From Moraxella osloensis (GTDB lineage Bacteria > Pseudomonadota > Gammaproteobacteria > Pseudomonadales > Moraxellaceae): DNA of 64,000 bases. This document shows, one piece after another, positions 9,630 to 18,114 of the stretch. The notes beneath the pieces were generated by a model that was given only the letters and a program-made list of their open reading frames with translations, was not told the DNA's origin and did not search any database. The first letter of the stretch is position 1. Each line of letters begins with the position of its first letter. The DNA lies in the NCBI RefSeq assembly GCF_001553955.1, contig NZ_CP014234.1, positions 930,001 to 994,000 on the forward strand, written 5' to 3'. Made by a program: the position numbers and the translations under genes.

Positions 9630-9663
9630 TTGATTGAGCGTATCTCTTGATTGAGCGTATCTA
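9630..9663. repeat. 17-bp tandem duplication in the ttcA leader
   Basis: TTGATTGAGCGTATCTC directly followed by TTGATTGAGCGTATCTA (16 of 17 identical). It lies in the predicted 5' untranslated region of ttcA. Confidence 0.85.
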
Positions 9664-9670
9664 TAGCCGC

Positions 9671-9717
9671 CTATCGGATAAGAAACGCTTATCAGATAGG
9701 AAACGCTTATCAGATAG
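9671..9717 (-). repeat. hairpin plus duplicated 18-bp arm in the ttcA leader
   Basis: CTATCGGATAAG (9671-9682) pairs with CTTATCAGATAG (9688-9699) around the loop AAACG, with one mismatch in 12 bp. The right arm belongs to an 18-bp unit (GAAACGCTTATCAGATAG) repeated exactly at 9682-9699 and 9700-9717. The left arm could therefore pair with either copy, giving two alternative hairpins near the start of the ttcA transcript. Confidence 0.7.
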
Positions 9718-9723
9718 TCAGCT

Positions 9724-9729
9724 ATTATA
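9724..9729 (-). promoter_or_regulatory. probable -10 element of the ttcA promoter
   Basis: A perfect TATAAT on the minus strand, between the end of the permease gene and ttcA. The -35 region is poor (ACTACA at 18 bp). It implies a leader of about 230 nt before the ttcA ATG, containing the repeats at 9630-9717. Confidence 0.45.
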
Positions 9730-9775
9730 CGGCAAAATTACGCGCTTGTAGTCATTTGAATGACAGCTTGCTGTT

Positions 9776-11002
9776 TTAGAAGATATTTTTTATCCGCGCT
9801 ATCCAACTGGTGTTGGCTTTTTCAATTTTTTCGGCGATTTGTTTTTGTTGTTGCTCTAATTTGACATCCATCAAATTTTCTTCTTTAAACAAACTATACT
9901 GGGCATCGCCTTTATAAAACTCAGTCTCACGGTAACTGTCATACGCATGTTGGAATAGCACCTTGAGTACAGCCGCGAGCGGCAAAGCAATCAGCATACC
10001 TGCAATACCTGCCAGTGATGCCCCTGCAAGGACCGCAAACATCACCCACAGCGGAGATAGACCAATTTTATCACCCAACAACAACGGCTGCAAAATATAA
10101 CCTTCCACCGCCTGCCCTACCATAAAAGCACCGACAATTAGCACTAAATGTACCCAGTCCACGCCAAATTGAAATAGCCCTGCAATAATCGCCGCAATAA
10201 AGCCAAGGGTAAAGCCAAGATACGGCACAAAACTTGCGATACCCGCCATCATACCGATGATAAGACCGACTTTAAGTCCAATGAGTTGCAGTTGCACCGC
10301 ATACACCATACCGAGCAGCACCATCACCAGGATCTGACCTTTGATAAATGACATCAACGCTTCATCACATTCTTTAGCGATACGATAGACCGATGGAATA
10401 TAACGGTTGGGAATCATATGACGGATTTTTATCAAGCGCTCATCCCAATTATATAAAAAATAAAACATCAAAATCGGCACCAGTACCACAATGCCCGCCA
10501 CGTTGATTACACTCATGCCTGATAAAATTAAATTAGTAAAAAATGAGCGCACATCGGTGATATTGTAGTTTTCTTTGAGAAAATCGACCAAGCCTTTTGA
10601 CATATCACGTACTTGCATGGCAGGTAAGCGTATGGGCGTGTGAGAACGCACCCAGCTTCGAAACGTATTGTTATAATAATCAATTGCCGTCGGTACATAC
10701 TTCCATGCCGATTGTAACTGCTCCCACACCAGTGGAATGAGCCACCAGAGTATCAATCCAATCATCAGCGCAGTGGACAAATATACCAGCAAAATCGCCA
10801 CCCAGCGGCGAATGTGCGCCTTATCCTGTAATTTTTGCACCAGCGGATTAATCGCATACGATAAAATAAATGCCACCAAAAATGGCAAAATCACTGATTG
10901 TAATTGATAAATGATATAGCCTATTGCAACCAAAAACAGCGATATAAATACCCGTTTGAAAAACACATCTTTCGTAAATTGATAAGGGGATGGGTTATAC
11001 AT
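9776..11002 (-). CDS. AI-2E family transporter (PerM-like permease)
   Basis: Inner-membrane protein of the AI-2E/PerM family, 408 residues. It has the usual pattern of two N-terminal transmembrane segments, a long amphipathic region, then a block of five or six segments with ASFVPYLGFTLGFIAAI and GLSPLWVMFAVLAGASLAG. Substrates of the family vary (autoinducer export, Na+/H+ exchange) and cannot be told here. The last 45 residues are cytosolic, charged and coiled-coil-like. GAGGAA lies 5 nt before the ATG. It is upstream of ttcA on the same strand but separated by 288 bp with its own promoter. Confidence 0.88.
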   Translation of the reverse strand: MYNPSPYQFTKDVFFKRVFISLFLVAIGYIIYQLQSVILPFLVAFILSYAINPLVQKLQDKAHIRRWVAILLVYLSTALMIGLILWWLIPLVWEQLQSAWKYVPTAIDYYNNTFRSWVRSHTPIRLPAMQVRDMSKGLVDFLKENYNITDVRSFFTNLILSGMSVINVAGIVVLVPILMFYFLYNWDERLIKIRHMIPNRYIPSVYRIAKECDEALMSFIKGQILVMVLLGMVYAVQLQLIGLKVGLIIGMMAGIASFVPYLGFTLGFIAAIIAGLFQFGVDWVHLVLIVGAFMVGQAVEGYILQPLLLGDKIGLSPLWVMFAVLAGASLAGIAGMLIALPLAAVLKVLFQHAYDSYRETEFYKGDAQYSLFKEENLMDVKLEQQQKQIAEKIEKANTSWIARIKNIF

Positions 11003-11317
11003 AGGTTCCTCAAAAAAGCCAAATACGCCAAAAATATAAGGGTAATGTCAAATAAAAGACGGTCACTGCCATCGTTGTATTTTTGACTAATTTTAGGTAA
11101 TTTGACAAAAATAGATAGCGCAAACTGCACAACTCATACAAATATTTAAAGCTATGTTATAACGCCCTATCACATTTGTGGGGCTAGAAGGCGTTATGAA
11201 CGATAAACAGCCTAATATTAGCCAGCTAGCAAAACGATGGATTATTTTTCTTTTTGATGGGAATTTGGGTATAATGCGCGTATTACTTTTCCCAATGATT
11301 CTGGCGATAGGAAGACC
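11003..11317. other. divergent promoter region, permease / purM
   Basis: A 315-bp spacer between divergent genes. On the plus strand it contains TATAAT at 11270-11275, about 42 bp before the purM start. No PurR-like palindrome, RNA or small gene is evident. Confidence 0.5.
11270..11275 (+). promoter_or_regulatory. probable -10 element of the purM promoter
   Basis: Perfect TATAAT about 42 bp upstream of the purM ATG. No good -35 hexamer at 16-18 bp (the sequence there is T-rich), so activity may depend on another factor or the box may be fortuitous. Confidence 0.45.
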
Positions 11318-12364
11318 ATGACTACACAACCCACTTCGTTAAGTTATAAAGATGCTGGCGTCGATATCGATGCTGGCGAAGCGTTAGTTCAGCGCATTAA
11401 ATCAGTTGCCAAAGCAACTAGCCGCTCTGAAGTCGTCGGTGGTTTGGGTGGATTTGGCGCCTTGTGCCGTATTCCGCAAGGCTATAAATCCCCTTTATTG
11501 GTCTCAGGGACTGATGGTGTCGGTACCAAACTCAAACTGGCTTTACAACTGCAGCAGCACGACACCATTGGTCAAGACTTGGTAGCGATGTGTGTCAATG
11601 ACCTGCTAGTCTGTGGCGCCGAGCCATTATTTTTCTTGGATTATTATGCCACAGGAAAACTGGACGTCGATACCGCAGCAACGGTTATCAGCGGTATTGG
11701 TGAGGGTTGTAAATTGGCAAATTGTGCGCTCATCGGTGGCGAGACGGCTGAAATGCCAGGGATGTACCAAGATGACGACTATGATTTGGCAGGATTTTGT
11801 GTGGGCGTCGTTGAAGAGTCGGAAGTTATCACGGGTAAAAACGTTGCCAACAGTGATGTGTTAATCGGTATCGCCTCTAGCGGCGTGCATTCAAATGGTT
11901 ACTCACTGGTGCGTAAAGTCATTGAAGTCAGCGGTGCCGATGTTGCTACTGAACAATTAGACGGCAAAGCATTAAAAGACGTGTTAATGGCACCGACAAA
12001 AATCTATGTCAAAGCCATTGGACAACTGCAAAAAACCTTGGGCAACGCAAGCTTGCATGCGATGGCGCATATCACCGGTGGCGGCTTGACGGAGAACATA
12101 CCACGCGTATTACCCGACCATTTGGCGGCGCAAATTGATGTAAGTTCTTGGACATTCCCGCCTGTGTTCCAATGGCTTCAGCAAAAAGGTCATATCGAGC
12201 AGATGGAAATGTACCGTACCTTTAACTGCGGCGTGGGTTTTGTCGTCGTGGTGCCGGCAGATAAAGCAGACCAAGCCATTGACTTACTCAATGAACAAGG
12301 CGAAACCGCATGGAAATTGGGTCAAATCGTTGAAAGAACAGCTGATGCGGTAACCTATCGCTAA
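11318..12364 (+). CDS. purM: phosphoribosylformylglycinamidine cyclo-ligase
   Basis: AIR synthetase of de novo purine synthesis (FGAM + ATP to AIR). Full family length (348 against 345 in E. coli). Visible motifs: [16 protein letters not shown] at the N-terminus, [48 protein letters not shown] and the C-terminal [24 protein letters not shown] lies directly before the ATG. It is followed by purN, but a terminator intervenes. Confidence 0.97.
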   Translation: MTTQPTSLSYKDAGVDIDAGEALVQRIKSVAKATSRSEVVGGLGGFGALCRIPQGYKSPLLVSGTDGVGTKLKLALQLQQHDTIGQDLVAMCVNDLLVCGAEPLFFLDYYATGKLDVDTAATVISGIGEGCKLANCALIGGETAEMPGMYQDDDYDLAGFCVGVVEESEVITGKNVANSDVLIGIASSGVHSNGYSLVRKVIEVSGADVATEQLDGKALKDVLMAPTKIYVKAIGQLQKTLGNASLHAMAHITGGGLTENIPRVLPDHLAAQIDVSSWTFPPVFQWLQQKGHIEQMEMYRTFNCGVGFVVVVPADKADQAIDLLNEQGETAWKLGQIVERTADAVTYR

Positions 12365-12396
12365 TTTTATCAGCGAGTCATTAGGGTATTTTATTA

Positions 12397-12460
12397 TTGG
12401 GCTAATTTACCCTTAAGCTAGTTTACGATTAAGCTAATTTACCATTAAGCTAGTTTAAAA
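12397..12460. repeat. 16-bp unit repeated four times between purM and purN
   Basis: Four consecutive imperfect copies of TTAAGCTAGTTTACGA-like units at 12397-12412, 12413-12428, 12429-12444 and 12445-12460. The core AGCTA(A/G)TTTA is kept in the last three; the first has GGCTAATTTA. The array abuts the terminator stem directly. Confidence 0.9.
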
Positions 12461-12487
12461 GGTGCGTTTTTACGCACCTTAGTTTTT
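12459..12487 (+). terminator. terminator between purM and purN
   Basis: AAGGTGCG / CGCACCTT (8 bp) with a 6-nt loop, followed by AGTTTTT. It lies only about 35 bp before purN, so purN either has a promoter overlapping this spot or is expressed by read-through. Confidence 0.8.
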
Positions 12488-12523
12488 CCAACCTATTGCG
12501 TTGCTATCCTTATGAAGTTGAAC

Positions 12524-13219
12524 ATGACAAACCCTACCCCGTTAAAAATTGCCGTCCTCGTCTCTGGTAGTGGCAGTAACCTGCAAGTATTAATTGATAA
12601 GCAGCTACAGCAACTATTGAACATTCAAATCGTGGGCGTGATTAGTAATAAAGCCGATGCCTACGCACTTGAGCGCATTCGCCTTGCCAATGAGCAGCAG
12701 CAAGCCAATATTGCAACCGCGGTGATTGAGCGTGACGATAATGGCAAAAAATATACCCGTGTCGGTTTTGAGCAAAAAGCCCTTGCTGTGTTAAATGAAT
12801 GGCAACCTGATTTGGTGGTATTGGCAGGATTTATGCGGATTTTAACGCCGCTGTTTATTGATGGGGTGACCAGCAAGGATGGTTTAAACGTGCCGATGAT
12901 AAATCTGCACCCATCACTGCTACCCAATTATAAAGGCTTAGATACCCATACACGCGTGCTACAATCAGGCGAGCGCTATCATGGTTGCAGCGTGCATCTG
13001 GTAACGAGCGAACTCGATGCAGGGGAAGTCATCGCCCAAGCGGTGACCTGCGTCAACGCCGCTGAAAATGCTAGCCAATTACAGCAGCGCGTTCATGCGA
13101 TGGAGCACCAATTGCTGCCTATGGTGGTGGGATTATTTGCTGAGCGGATTGTGTCGCTTAACAATAACCAACTCACCAACCGCCTTGGACTCAATTTGCC
13201 TATTAAGTTATGGCTGTAG
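12524..13219 (+). CDS. purN: phosphoribosylglycinamide formyltransferase
   Basis: GAR transformylase using 10-formyl-tetrahydrofolate. The phosphate loop is VSGSGSNLQ at the N-terminus; LAGFMRIL and the catalytic region INLHPSLLPNYKGLDTH are present, and the conserved Asp is in SELDAGEVIAQA. Two in-frame ATGs exist: 12512 and 12524. The second is chosen because GAAG sits 6-7 nt before it and it leaves the usual short lead into the first beta strand; the first has no ribosome site. At 231 residues it is slightly longer than E. coli PurN (212), mainly by C-terminal residues. Confidence 0.95.
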   Translation: MTNPTPLKIAVLVSGSGSNLQVLIDKQLQQLLNIQIVGVISNKADAYALERIRLANEQQQANIATAVIERDDNGKKYTRVGFEQKALAVLNEWQPDLVVLAGFMRILTPLFIDGVTSKDGLNVPMINLHPSLLPNYKGLDTHTRVLQSGERYHGCSVHLVTSELDAGEVIAQAVTCVNAAENASQLQQRVHAMEHQLLPMVVGLFAERIVSLNNNQLTNRLGLNLPIKLWL

Positions 13220-13240
13220 TCAGATTATAGTTATAGTCAA

Positions 13241-13273
13241 AAAAAACGCCTACAATCAAATTTAGGCATTTTT
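13241..13273. terminator. bidirectional terminator between purN and ubiA
   Basis: AAAAAACGCCTA and TAGGCATTTTT pair with one mismatch around a loop of about 10 nt; T-runs occur on both strands between convergent genes. Confidence 0.55.
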
Positions 13274-13287
13274 ATGTTTATTACAGT

Positions 13288-14199
13288 TTACCCTCGAAGC
13301 GTGGATACACTCAATATCACGATTAGCAAAAATACATAGCGCCCTACCCACACGTTATCTAAAAATGCGTTAAAGCAAAGCTTACGGTCATAGGTGAGAC
13401 ATTGTTTATTTTGTCGATAAAACATGGCAACGATAGGTAGCAGCGCCAATACTGAAAGCGCGCCAAAATAATGCCAAAACACGCCCGCCAAACTGAGCAA
13501 AAACACCCCTTGAAGGAGGCTAATTATCAACACATCATATTTACCAAATAAAATCGCGGTGGATTTGACCCCAATTTTTAAATCATCCTCACGATCTGCC
13601 ATCGCATATTGGGTATCATACGCCACCGTCCAGCACATATAGCCGACAAACAGCAGCCAACACCAAATATCAACCTCGGTCTGCCCCGTTAATACTTGCG
13701 ATACCGCAACATACGCCATCGGAATCGCCCAACCAAAAGCCGCCGCCAAAAACAGTTGCGGCAAATGGGTGAAGCGTTTCATAAACGGATAGATAAACGC
13801 CAGCGCCACCGCACCAAATGACCACATAAAAACCTGCACGGGCAAAAATACCAACAGTGCTGCACTCACCCAAGATAAAATTAAAAACGTCCAAACCGCT
13901 TCTTTACCCGTCAAGCGACCATCCGCCAGCGGTCTACCTTTGGTTCGCGACACATGCCCATCGACTTTTCTGTCAGCAAAGTCATTGATGGCGCAGCCTG
14001 CCGCTCGCATCAACACCGCACCCACCGCAAAGATTGCCACCACATGCCACGGTGGGAATTGCTCAAACCCTTTTGCCGCCAAAAACACCGCCCATAAAGT
14101 CGACCAAAACACCAGCTCAATGCCCACAGGCTTATCAAATCGGGTCAAGTGAATATAGGCTTGTAGCTTATCTTTAAAAGACAGAGTGTGTGTAGTCAT
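13288..14199 (-). CDS. ubiA: 4-hydroxybenzoate octaprenyltransferase
   Basis: Integral membrane prenyltransferase that attaches the polyprenyl chain to 4-hydroxybenzoate in ubiquinone synthesis. Both Asp-rich Mg-diphosphate sites are present: [15 protein letters not shown] with RPLADGRLT, and [17 protein letters not shown]. About eight transmembrane segments. The ATG at 14199 gives 303 residues and the usual N-terminus ([15 protein letters not shown]); an in-frame TTG at 14223 would add eight residues without a ribosome site. No ubiC is adjacent. Confidence 0.95.
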   Translation of the reverse strand: MTTHTLSFKDKLQAYIHLTRFDKPVGIELVFWSTLWAVFLAAKGFEQFPPWHVVAIFAVGAVLMRAAGCAINDFADRKVDGHVSRTKGRPLADGRLTGKEAVWTFLILSWVSAALLVFLPVQVFMWSFGAVALAFIYPFMKRFTHLPQLFLAAAFGWAIPMAYVAVSQVLTGQTEVDIWCWLLFVGYMCWTVAYDTQYAMADREDDLKIGVKSTAILFGKYDVLIISLLQGVFLLSLAGVFWHYFGALSVLALLPIVAMFYRQNKQCLTYDRKLCFNAFLDNVWVGRYVFLLIVILSVSTLRG

Positions 14200-14307
14200 A
14201 GCATGTTTAATTAAACTAATCAAAAGGGAATAGAAGGTTGAAGCTAGCGAGGCTAACCAATAGTGTAACGCTAAATGTTAGCCAAATCGTCGATAAATTT
14301 GTTACCC

Positions 14308-15132
14308 TTACAGCTGTAAGCCAATCATCAGCAGCTCATAATCCAGCCCAATCGGCGATGGGTCTTGCAAATAGCGTCTAAATGTCGCCGTATCGATGCT
14401 GTCTTTGCCAGAGACGGCGCCGCCCATTTGCTTGAGATTTTTTAACAGACTTTTTAAATTGTCATAAGAAAAATCAAACGATTGCTCGGTGTGATACATT
14501 AGCGTGCCTTGACGCTGTTGCCGCAAGGTCTCTATCGCCGCTAGCCAAGCGTGACTGGGTAAAAAATCAAAAACAGGCAACTTGGGAAAGCGCTGACGGA
14601 CTTCATGAAAAGAGCCTGCCACCGGAATCGCCAAATGCAGCTGACCTTTGGTTTTGACAATGCGCCCAAGCTCTGCGATAACGCTTGGCGATGTCCAATG
14701 AAGGGCAAAACTACTCATCACCAAATCAGCAGATTGATTTGCCAATGCCATATCTGCCATATTGGCGCAAAGCGCTTGGCTGTGCAGCGTCATTGGGGAA
14801 GTTGGTAGCGACGAGACTGGGGTAGATGACAGCGGCATCGACAAAAGATGCGCGACTCGCTGTTGCCAAATTGCAAGCATACTGGCAGCAGTATCGACGC
14901 CATATAACTGAGCGGAAGCTAGCGCTGCGTTTTGTAAAAACTTTGACATCACCGCCTCAGTCAATTTTCCTGTGCCACAGCCCACATCCACCACGCACAT
15001 ATCGGTTACGCCGCTATGGCAACGCACAATGAGCTGCGCCAAGTGCTCTGCCACCTGCGATTGAATCGGCGTGGCGGCATCGTATGAGGTGGCAAATTGT
15101 TCAAAAACAGGGGTGACAGTACAGGACATCAT
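14308..15132 (-). CDS. bioC: BioC-like SAM-dependent methyltransferase (probable malonyl-ACP O-methyltransferase)
   Basis: Class I methyltransferase, 274 residues. FEQFATSYDAATPIQSQVA at the N-terminus and the SAM-binding glycine motif VVDVGCGTGKLTE are typical of BioC, which methylates malonyl-ACP to start biotin synthesis. SADLVMSSFALHWTSP and GQLHLAIPVAGSFHEVRQRF also fit, as does a C-terminal lid (LLKNLKQMGGA). It is not beside other bio genes here, so the assignment rests on sequence alone; another SAM methyltransferase is possible. Two ATG codons start the frame; either could be used. Confidence 0.75.
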   Translation of the reverse strand: MMSCTVTPVFEQFATSYDAATPIQSQVAEHLAQLIVRCHSGVTDMCVVDVGCGTGKLTEAVMSKFLQNAALASAQLYGVDTAASMLAIWQQRVAHLLSMPLSSTPVSSLPTSPMTLHSQALCANMADMALANQSADLVMSSFALHWTSPSVIAELGRIVKTKGQLHLAIPVAGSFHEVRQRFPKLPVFDFLPSHAWLAAIETLRQQRQGTLMYHTEQSFDFSYDNLKSLLKNLKQMGGAVSGKDSIDTATFRRYLQDPSPIGLDYELLMIGLQL

Positions 15133-15445
15133 CGACTAAAACAACAAATTAGCCAACTTTAACACTATTAATCAGCCCTGCATAGTCATAATCATCTTGT
15201 GTGAGCAAATCAACCCCGCAAGGCAAATTGCCTATCCAATTAACTTTAATACATTGACTTTAAATCCCTAAAAACAGTAAGAATTATAGCATTTTATTGA
15301 CGAGATTGAGGGCATTTTTGCTTAAATCCATGTTAACTAAATTGTGCTCAAATTTGTTTTTAGTGTTATCATACCAAGCAATTTTTTAGGCAAAATTTGT
15401 GCGCTTTAAGCGCATGATTGCTGCAAACGGTAAAGGCAATTTGTT
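15133..15445. other. divergent intergenic region, bioC / tsaB
   Basis: A 313-bp AT-rich spacer between divergent genes. No RNA gene, repeat or convincing promoter pair was recognised. A TTGACG at about 15298 has no matching -10 at normal spacing. Confidence 0.4.
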
Positions 15446-16116
15446 ATGATTTTGGCACTTGAAAGTGTGTTTGACCAATGCTCGGTGGCATTCGTGGACT
15501 TAGCAGGTAATGTCGTCGCTGAACAGACCCTTACGGGGAATCGTCTACAAACCCAGCAAATTTTGCCGATGATACACGCGCTGATGACGGCATCATCGAT
15601 TGATTGGTCACAACTCACTGCGATTGCTTTTAATCGAGGACCCGGGGCTTTTAGTGGCATACGCATTAATACGGCGGTAGCGCAAGCCATCGCTTTTGCC
15701 CATGATATGCCTTGTTTGCCGGTATCAAGCCTGCAAGCTATCGCTCAGGCGGCATTTGAACTACATAACCCCCCCACGTATTGGCGCTGACAGATGCGCG
15801 CATGAACCAAGTATACGCGGGTGAATACGCCATGAGTGATGGTATCATGCAGCTTGTGGCAGGCGCTACTGAGCATTTGCTTGATTATGACAGTGTGATA
15901 GATAAAGACTTAGCCTTAGTAGGGAATGGCGCAACCTTGGTCAATGCGCAGCTAGGTCAAGCCATCTTTGCCGATATTCGCCCCTCAGCGGCTATCATTG
16001 CCAAACTTGGGCTAGCCTTGTATCAGCAGCATCAATCCGTCCCTGCTGAGCTGGCGTTACCGGTTTATTTAAGAAATAATGCGTGGAAAACCCTAGCCGA
16101 ACAAAAACAGACTTAA
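15446..16116 (+). pseudogene. tsaB: tRNA threonylcarbamoyladenosine protein TsaB, frameshifted at a C7 run
   Basis: TsaB is the partner of TsaD in making t6A37 on ANN-decoding tRNAs. The first 114 codons encode the N-terminal lobe (ILALESVFDQCSVAF; FNRGPGAFSGIRI), then the frame ends at TGA near 15788. The other half (LTDARMNQVYAGEY to the C-terminus) continues in the -1 frame to 16116. The break is at seven C (15769-15775). One more C, or a -1 slip, would give HNPPHVLALTDARMNQ, the normal family sequence, and a protein of about 224 residues (E. coli 231). Because TsaB is essential in most bacteria and both halves are well conserved, a sequencing indel, slippage-based expression or phase variation is more likely than true loss. 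Confidence 0.85.
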
Positions 16117-16202
16117 TTTATCGGCTGATTACTCATATTGTGTTAAGTTTGACTCGCTACCCTTTAGCTTGTGATAAGCGCAAAAATTTTTAGCTTTGAC
16201 TG

Positions 16203-16379
16203 TTAGGGCGTGTCCCTAATTCGGAACAAAGTATTTTTAATGGCCTAAAAATGCCTAAATCTGGCAAAACTGCGTTAAATTGTTTGACAATATTCCAATA
16301 TTATCTGCACAATTTGCCTTGTTTTGCTGGCGATTTAGTCTATTTTTAGCCTCATTATCCAAATAGGGACACGCCCTAA
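16203..16379. mobile_element. MITE-like palindromic element, 177 bp, non-coding
   Basis: Perfect 16-bp terminal inverted repeats TTAGGGCGTGTCCCTA / TAGGGACACGCCCTAA enclose an imperfect palindrome along most of its length (for example CCTAAAAATGCCTAAATC against the complement of GATTTAGTCTATTTTTAG). TA at each edge could be a target duplication, as made by IS630/mariner-type transposases; this is inference. No transposase is encoded. It ends 23 bp before uppP, so it supplies part of that gene's upstream region and would fold into a long hairpin in RNA. Confidence 0.75.
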
Positions 16380-16402
16380 TAACTAACATTGTTGGATACG
16401 TT

Positions 16403-17239
16403 ATGGATCTTATTTTGATTTTTAAAGCCATCATCATGGGCATGGTTGAGGGCATTACCGAATTTTTACCGATTTCAAGTACCGGGCATTTAATTCTTGC
16501 CGATTCCCTGTTAAATTTTTGGACCAAAGACAAAGCCGACTTGTTTATTGTCGTCATTCAGCTGGGTGCGATTTCAGCGGTAATTTATTTGTACTGGGGA
16601 CGGCTATGGCGTGCCTTGATGGGACTTATTACGGGTAAAGACCCTGAGCGTAAAAACCCGCGTCAACTGGGCATCTCGCTGATTATTTCCACCATCCCGA
16701 TTATGCTGATAGGTTTGATGTTTGATAAAGCGTTAAAAGCGGCGTTATTTAACCCAACCGTGGTGGCAATCTCATTGATTGTCGGTGGTTTGATTATCTT
16801 TTGGGCAGAGCGCCAACAACACAAACATACGGTCAAATATGCCGAAGCGGAAGATATTGATATTAAAACGGCGATTATCATTGGCTTGATTCAATGTCTT
16901 GCCTTGATTCCTGGTACTTCTCGCTCAGGGTCTACCATTATCGGTTCCCTATTTTTGGGGGTATCACGTAAGGCGTCTGCGGAGTATTCTTTCTTTTTAG
17001 GGATTCCTGTATTGGTGGGTGCTGGGCTACTAGATCTGACCAAAAACCATCATATTTTAACCACCACTGAAGACTGGACCATCATGGCAGTGGGTGTGGT
17101 CGTCTCATTTATTTTTGCCATGATTTTCATCAAATGGTTGGTTAACTGGGTCAGTACCCGTGATTTTACCTTATTTGCTTGGTGGCGCATCGTGGTAGGC
17201 GTACTGGTACTCATCGCTGGTATGCTGGGCTATATTTAA
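16403..17239 (+). CDS. uppP: undecaprenyl-diphosphatase (UppP/BacA)
   Basis: Inner-membrane phosphatase recycling undecaprenyl diphosphate for peptidoglycan and other surface polymers; also gives bacitracin tolerance. The two active-site signatures are intact: EGITEFLPISSTGHLIL near residue 15 and PGTSRSGSTIIGSLFLG near residue 170. About eight transmembrane segments; 278 residues, usual length. It follows the MITE-like element by 23 bp, with TTGGAT before the ATG. rsmJ begins 6 bp after its stop and is probably co-transcribed. Confidence 0.96.
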   Translation: MDLILIFKAIIMGMVEGITEFLPISSTGHLILADSLLNFWTKDKADLFIVVIQLGAISAVIYLYWGRLWRALMGLITGKDPERKNPRQLGISLIISTIPIMLIGLMFDKALKAALFNPTVVAISLIVGGLIIFWAERQQHKHTVKYAEAEDIDIKTAIIIGLIQCLALIPGTSRSGSTIIGSLFLGVSRKASAEYSFFLGIPVLVGAGLLDLTKNHHILTTTEDWTIMAVGVVVSFIFAMIFIKWLVNWVSTRDFTLFAWWRIVVGVLVLIAGMLGYI

Positions 17240-17245
17240 TTCGCA

Positions 17246-18046
17246 ATGCTATCTCATCAATCAATCCAACTGTATTATGTTGACACTTTGCCAAGCGAGC
17301 AGCGTTTGGCAAACGTCGAAACCATACTCACCCCTTTATCCGTCAATTTACAACCACAAAAGATTACTAGCAAAGTAACTCAAAAATGGCTGAAATCAGT
17401 CGATGATAACAGTGTGCTGATTGATGAGGTAGGTGATGTTTTTGTTATCGCAGCGGGCATGAAAGTCAGCCCAAATTGGCAAAGCCTACAACAGCGGGTG
17501 GTCAAAGCGGGCAAAAAAACTGAGCTGCTACTTAAAGCCATGCAGCTACAAGCCAGCATGACTGTCATTGATGCCACCGCAGGGTTTGGGCATGATAGCC
17601 TAATCTTGGCAAGTACCGGTGCCAGTGTGACTTTGCTAGAGCAGCAGCCACTCATGTTTTTGCTACTGCAACTGGAACAGCAAAAAATGGCGCAGCATCG
17701 CAACTGGCAAAAATTGATGAGTCGATTAACGATTTATCATGGCGATGCGATAGAATTGCTGGCTAAATTGCCAAAAGTCGACCGTGTCTATCTGGATCCG
17801 ATGTTTCCTGCTGATAGCTATAAATCAGCGGTTAATAAACATATGCAGGTGTTGCATACTGTAACGACCCCGCCGTCGATTGCGCAAGCCCAACAATTAT
17901 TGTCGGCGGCGTTGGCACAAATAACCCCACAGGGTATGGTAGTGGTGAAACGACCTAAATCAGCGCCTTTTCTTGCGGATCAATCGCCTAACCTAAGCCT
18001 ATCAAATGATATCGTGCGTTTTGATAATTATTTGAACAGCATTTAG
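17246..18046 (+). CDS. rsmJ: 16S rRNA (guanine1516-N2)-methyltransferase RsmJ
   Basis: SAM-dependent methyltransferase of the 30S subunit. It shows the RsmJ signatures VIDATAGFGHDSLILASTG (SAM site), LLEQQPLMFLLL and VDRVYLDPMFP (catalytic DPMFP motif), and ends with PQGMVVVKRPKSAP. 266 residues against 250 in E. coli. It starts 6 bp after uppP and is closed by a strong terminator. Confidence 0.92.
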   Translation: MLSHQSIQLYYVDTLPSEQRLANVETILTPLSVNLQPQKITSKVTQKWLKSVDDNSVLIDEVGDVFVIAAGMKVSPNWQSLQQRVVKAGKKTELLLKAMQLQASMTVIDATAGFGHDSLILASTGASVTLLEQQPLMFLLLQLEQQKMAQHRNWQKLMSRLTIYHGDAIELLAKLPKVDRVYLDPMFPADSYKSAVNKHMQVLHTVTTPPSIAQAQQLLSAALAQITPQGMVVVKRPKSAPFLADQSPNLSLSNDIVRFDNYLNSI

Positions 18047-18072
18047 TTTGAATAGCGTCTAGTTGCCCTGTT

Positions 18073-18102
18073 AAAAAAGCTGATGGGTGTCAGCTTTTTT
18101 TG
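18073..18102. terminator. bidirectional terminator after rsmJ
   Basis: AAAAAAGCTGA / TCAGCTTTTTT, 11-bp stem with a 6-nt loop and T-runs on both strands. It serves rsmJ and the convergent lipoprotein gene. Confidence 0.88.
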
Positions 18103-18114
18103 TGGGTTTAGTTG

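Noticed and set aside
12397-12460. Repeat array as a possible mini-CRISPR
   Set aside because: Units of 16 bp follow without spacers; it is a tandem repeat.
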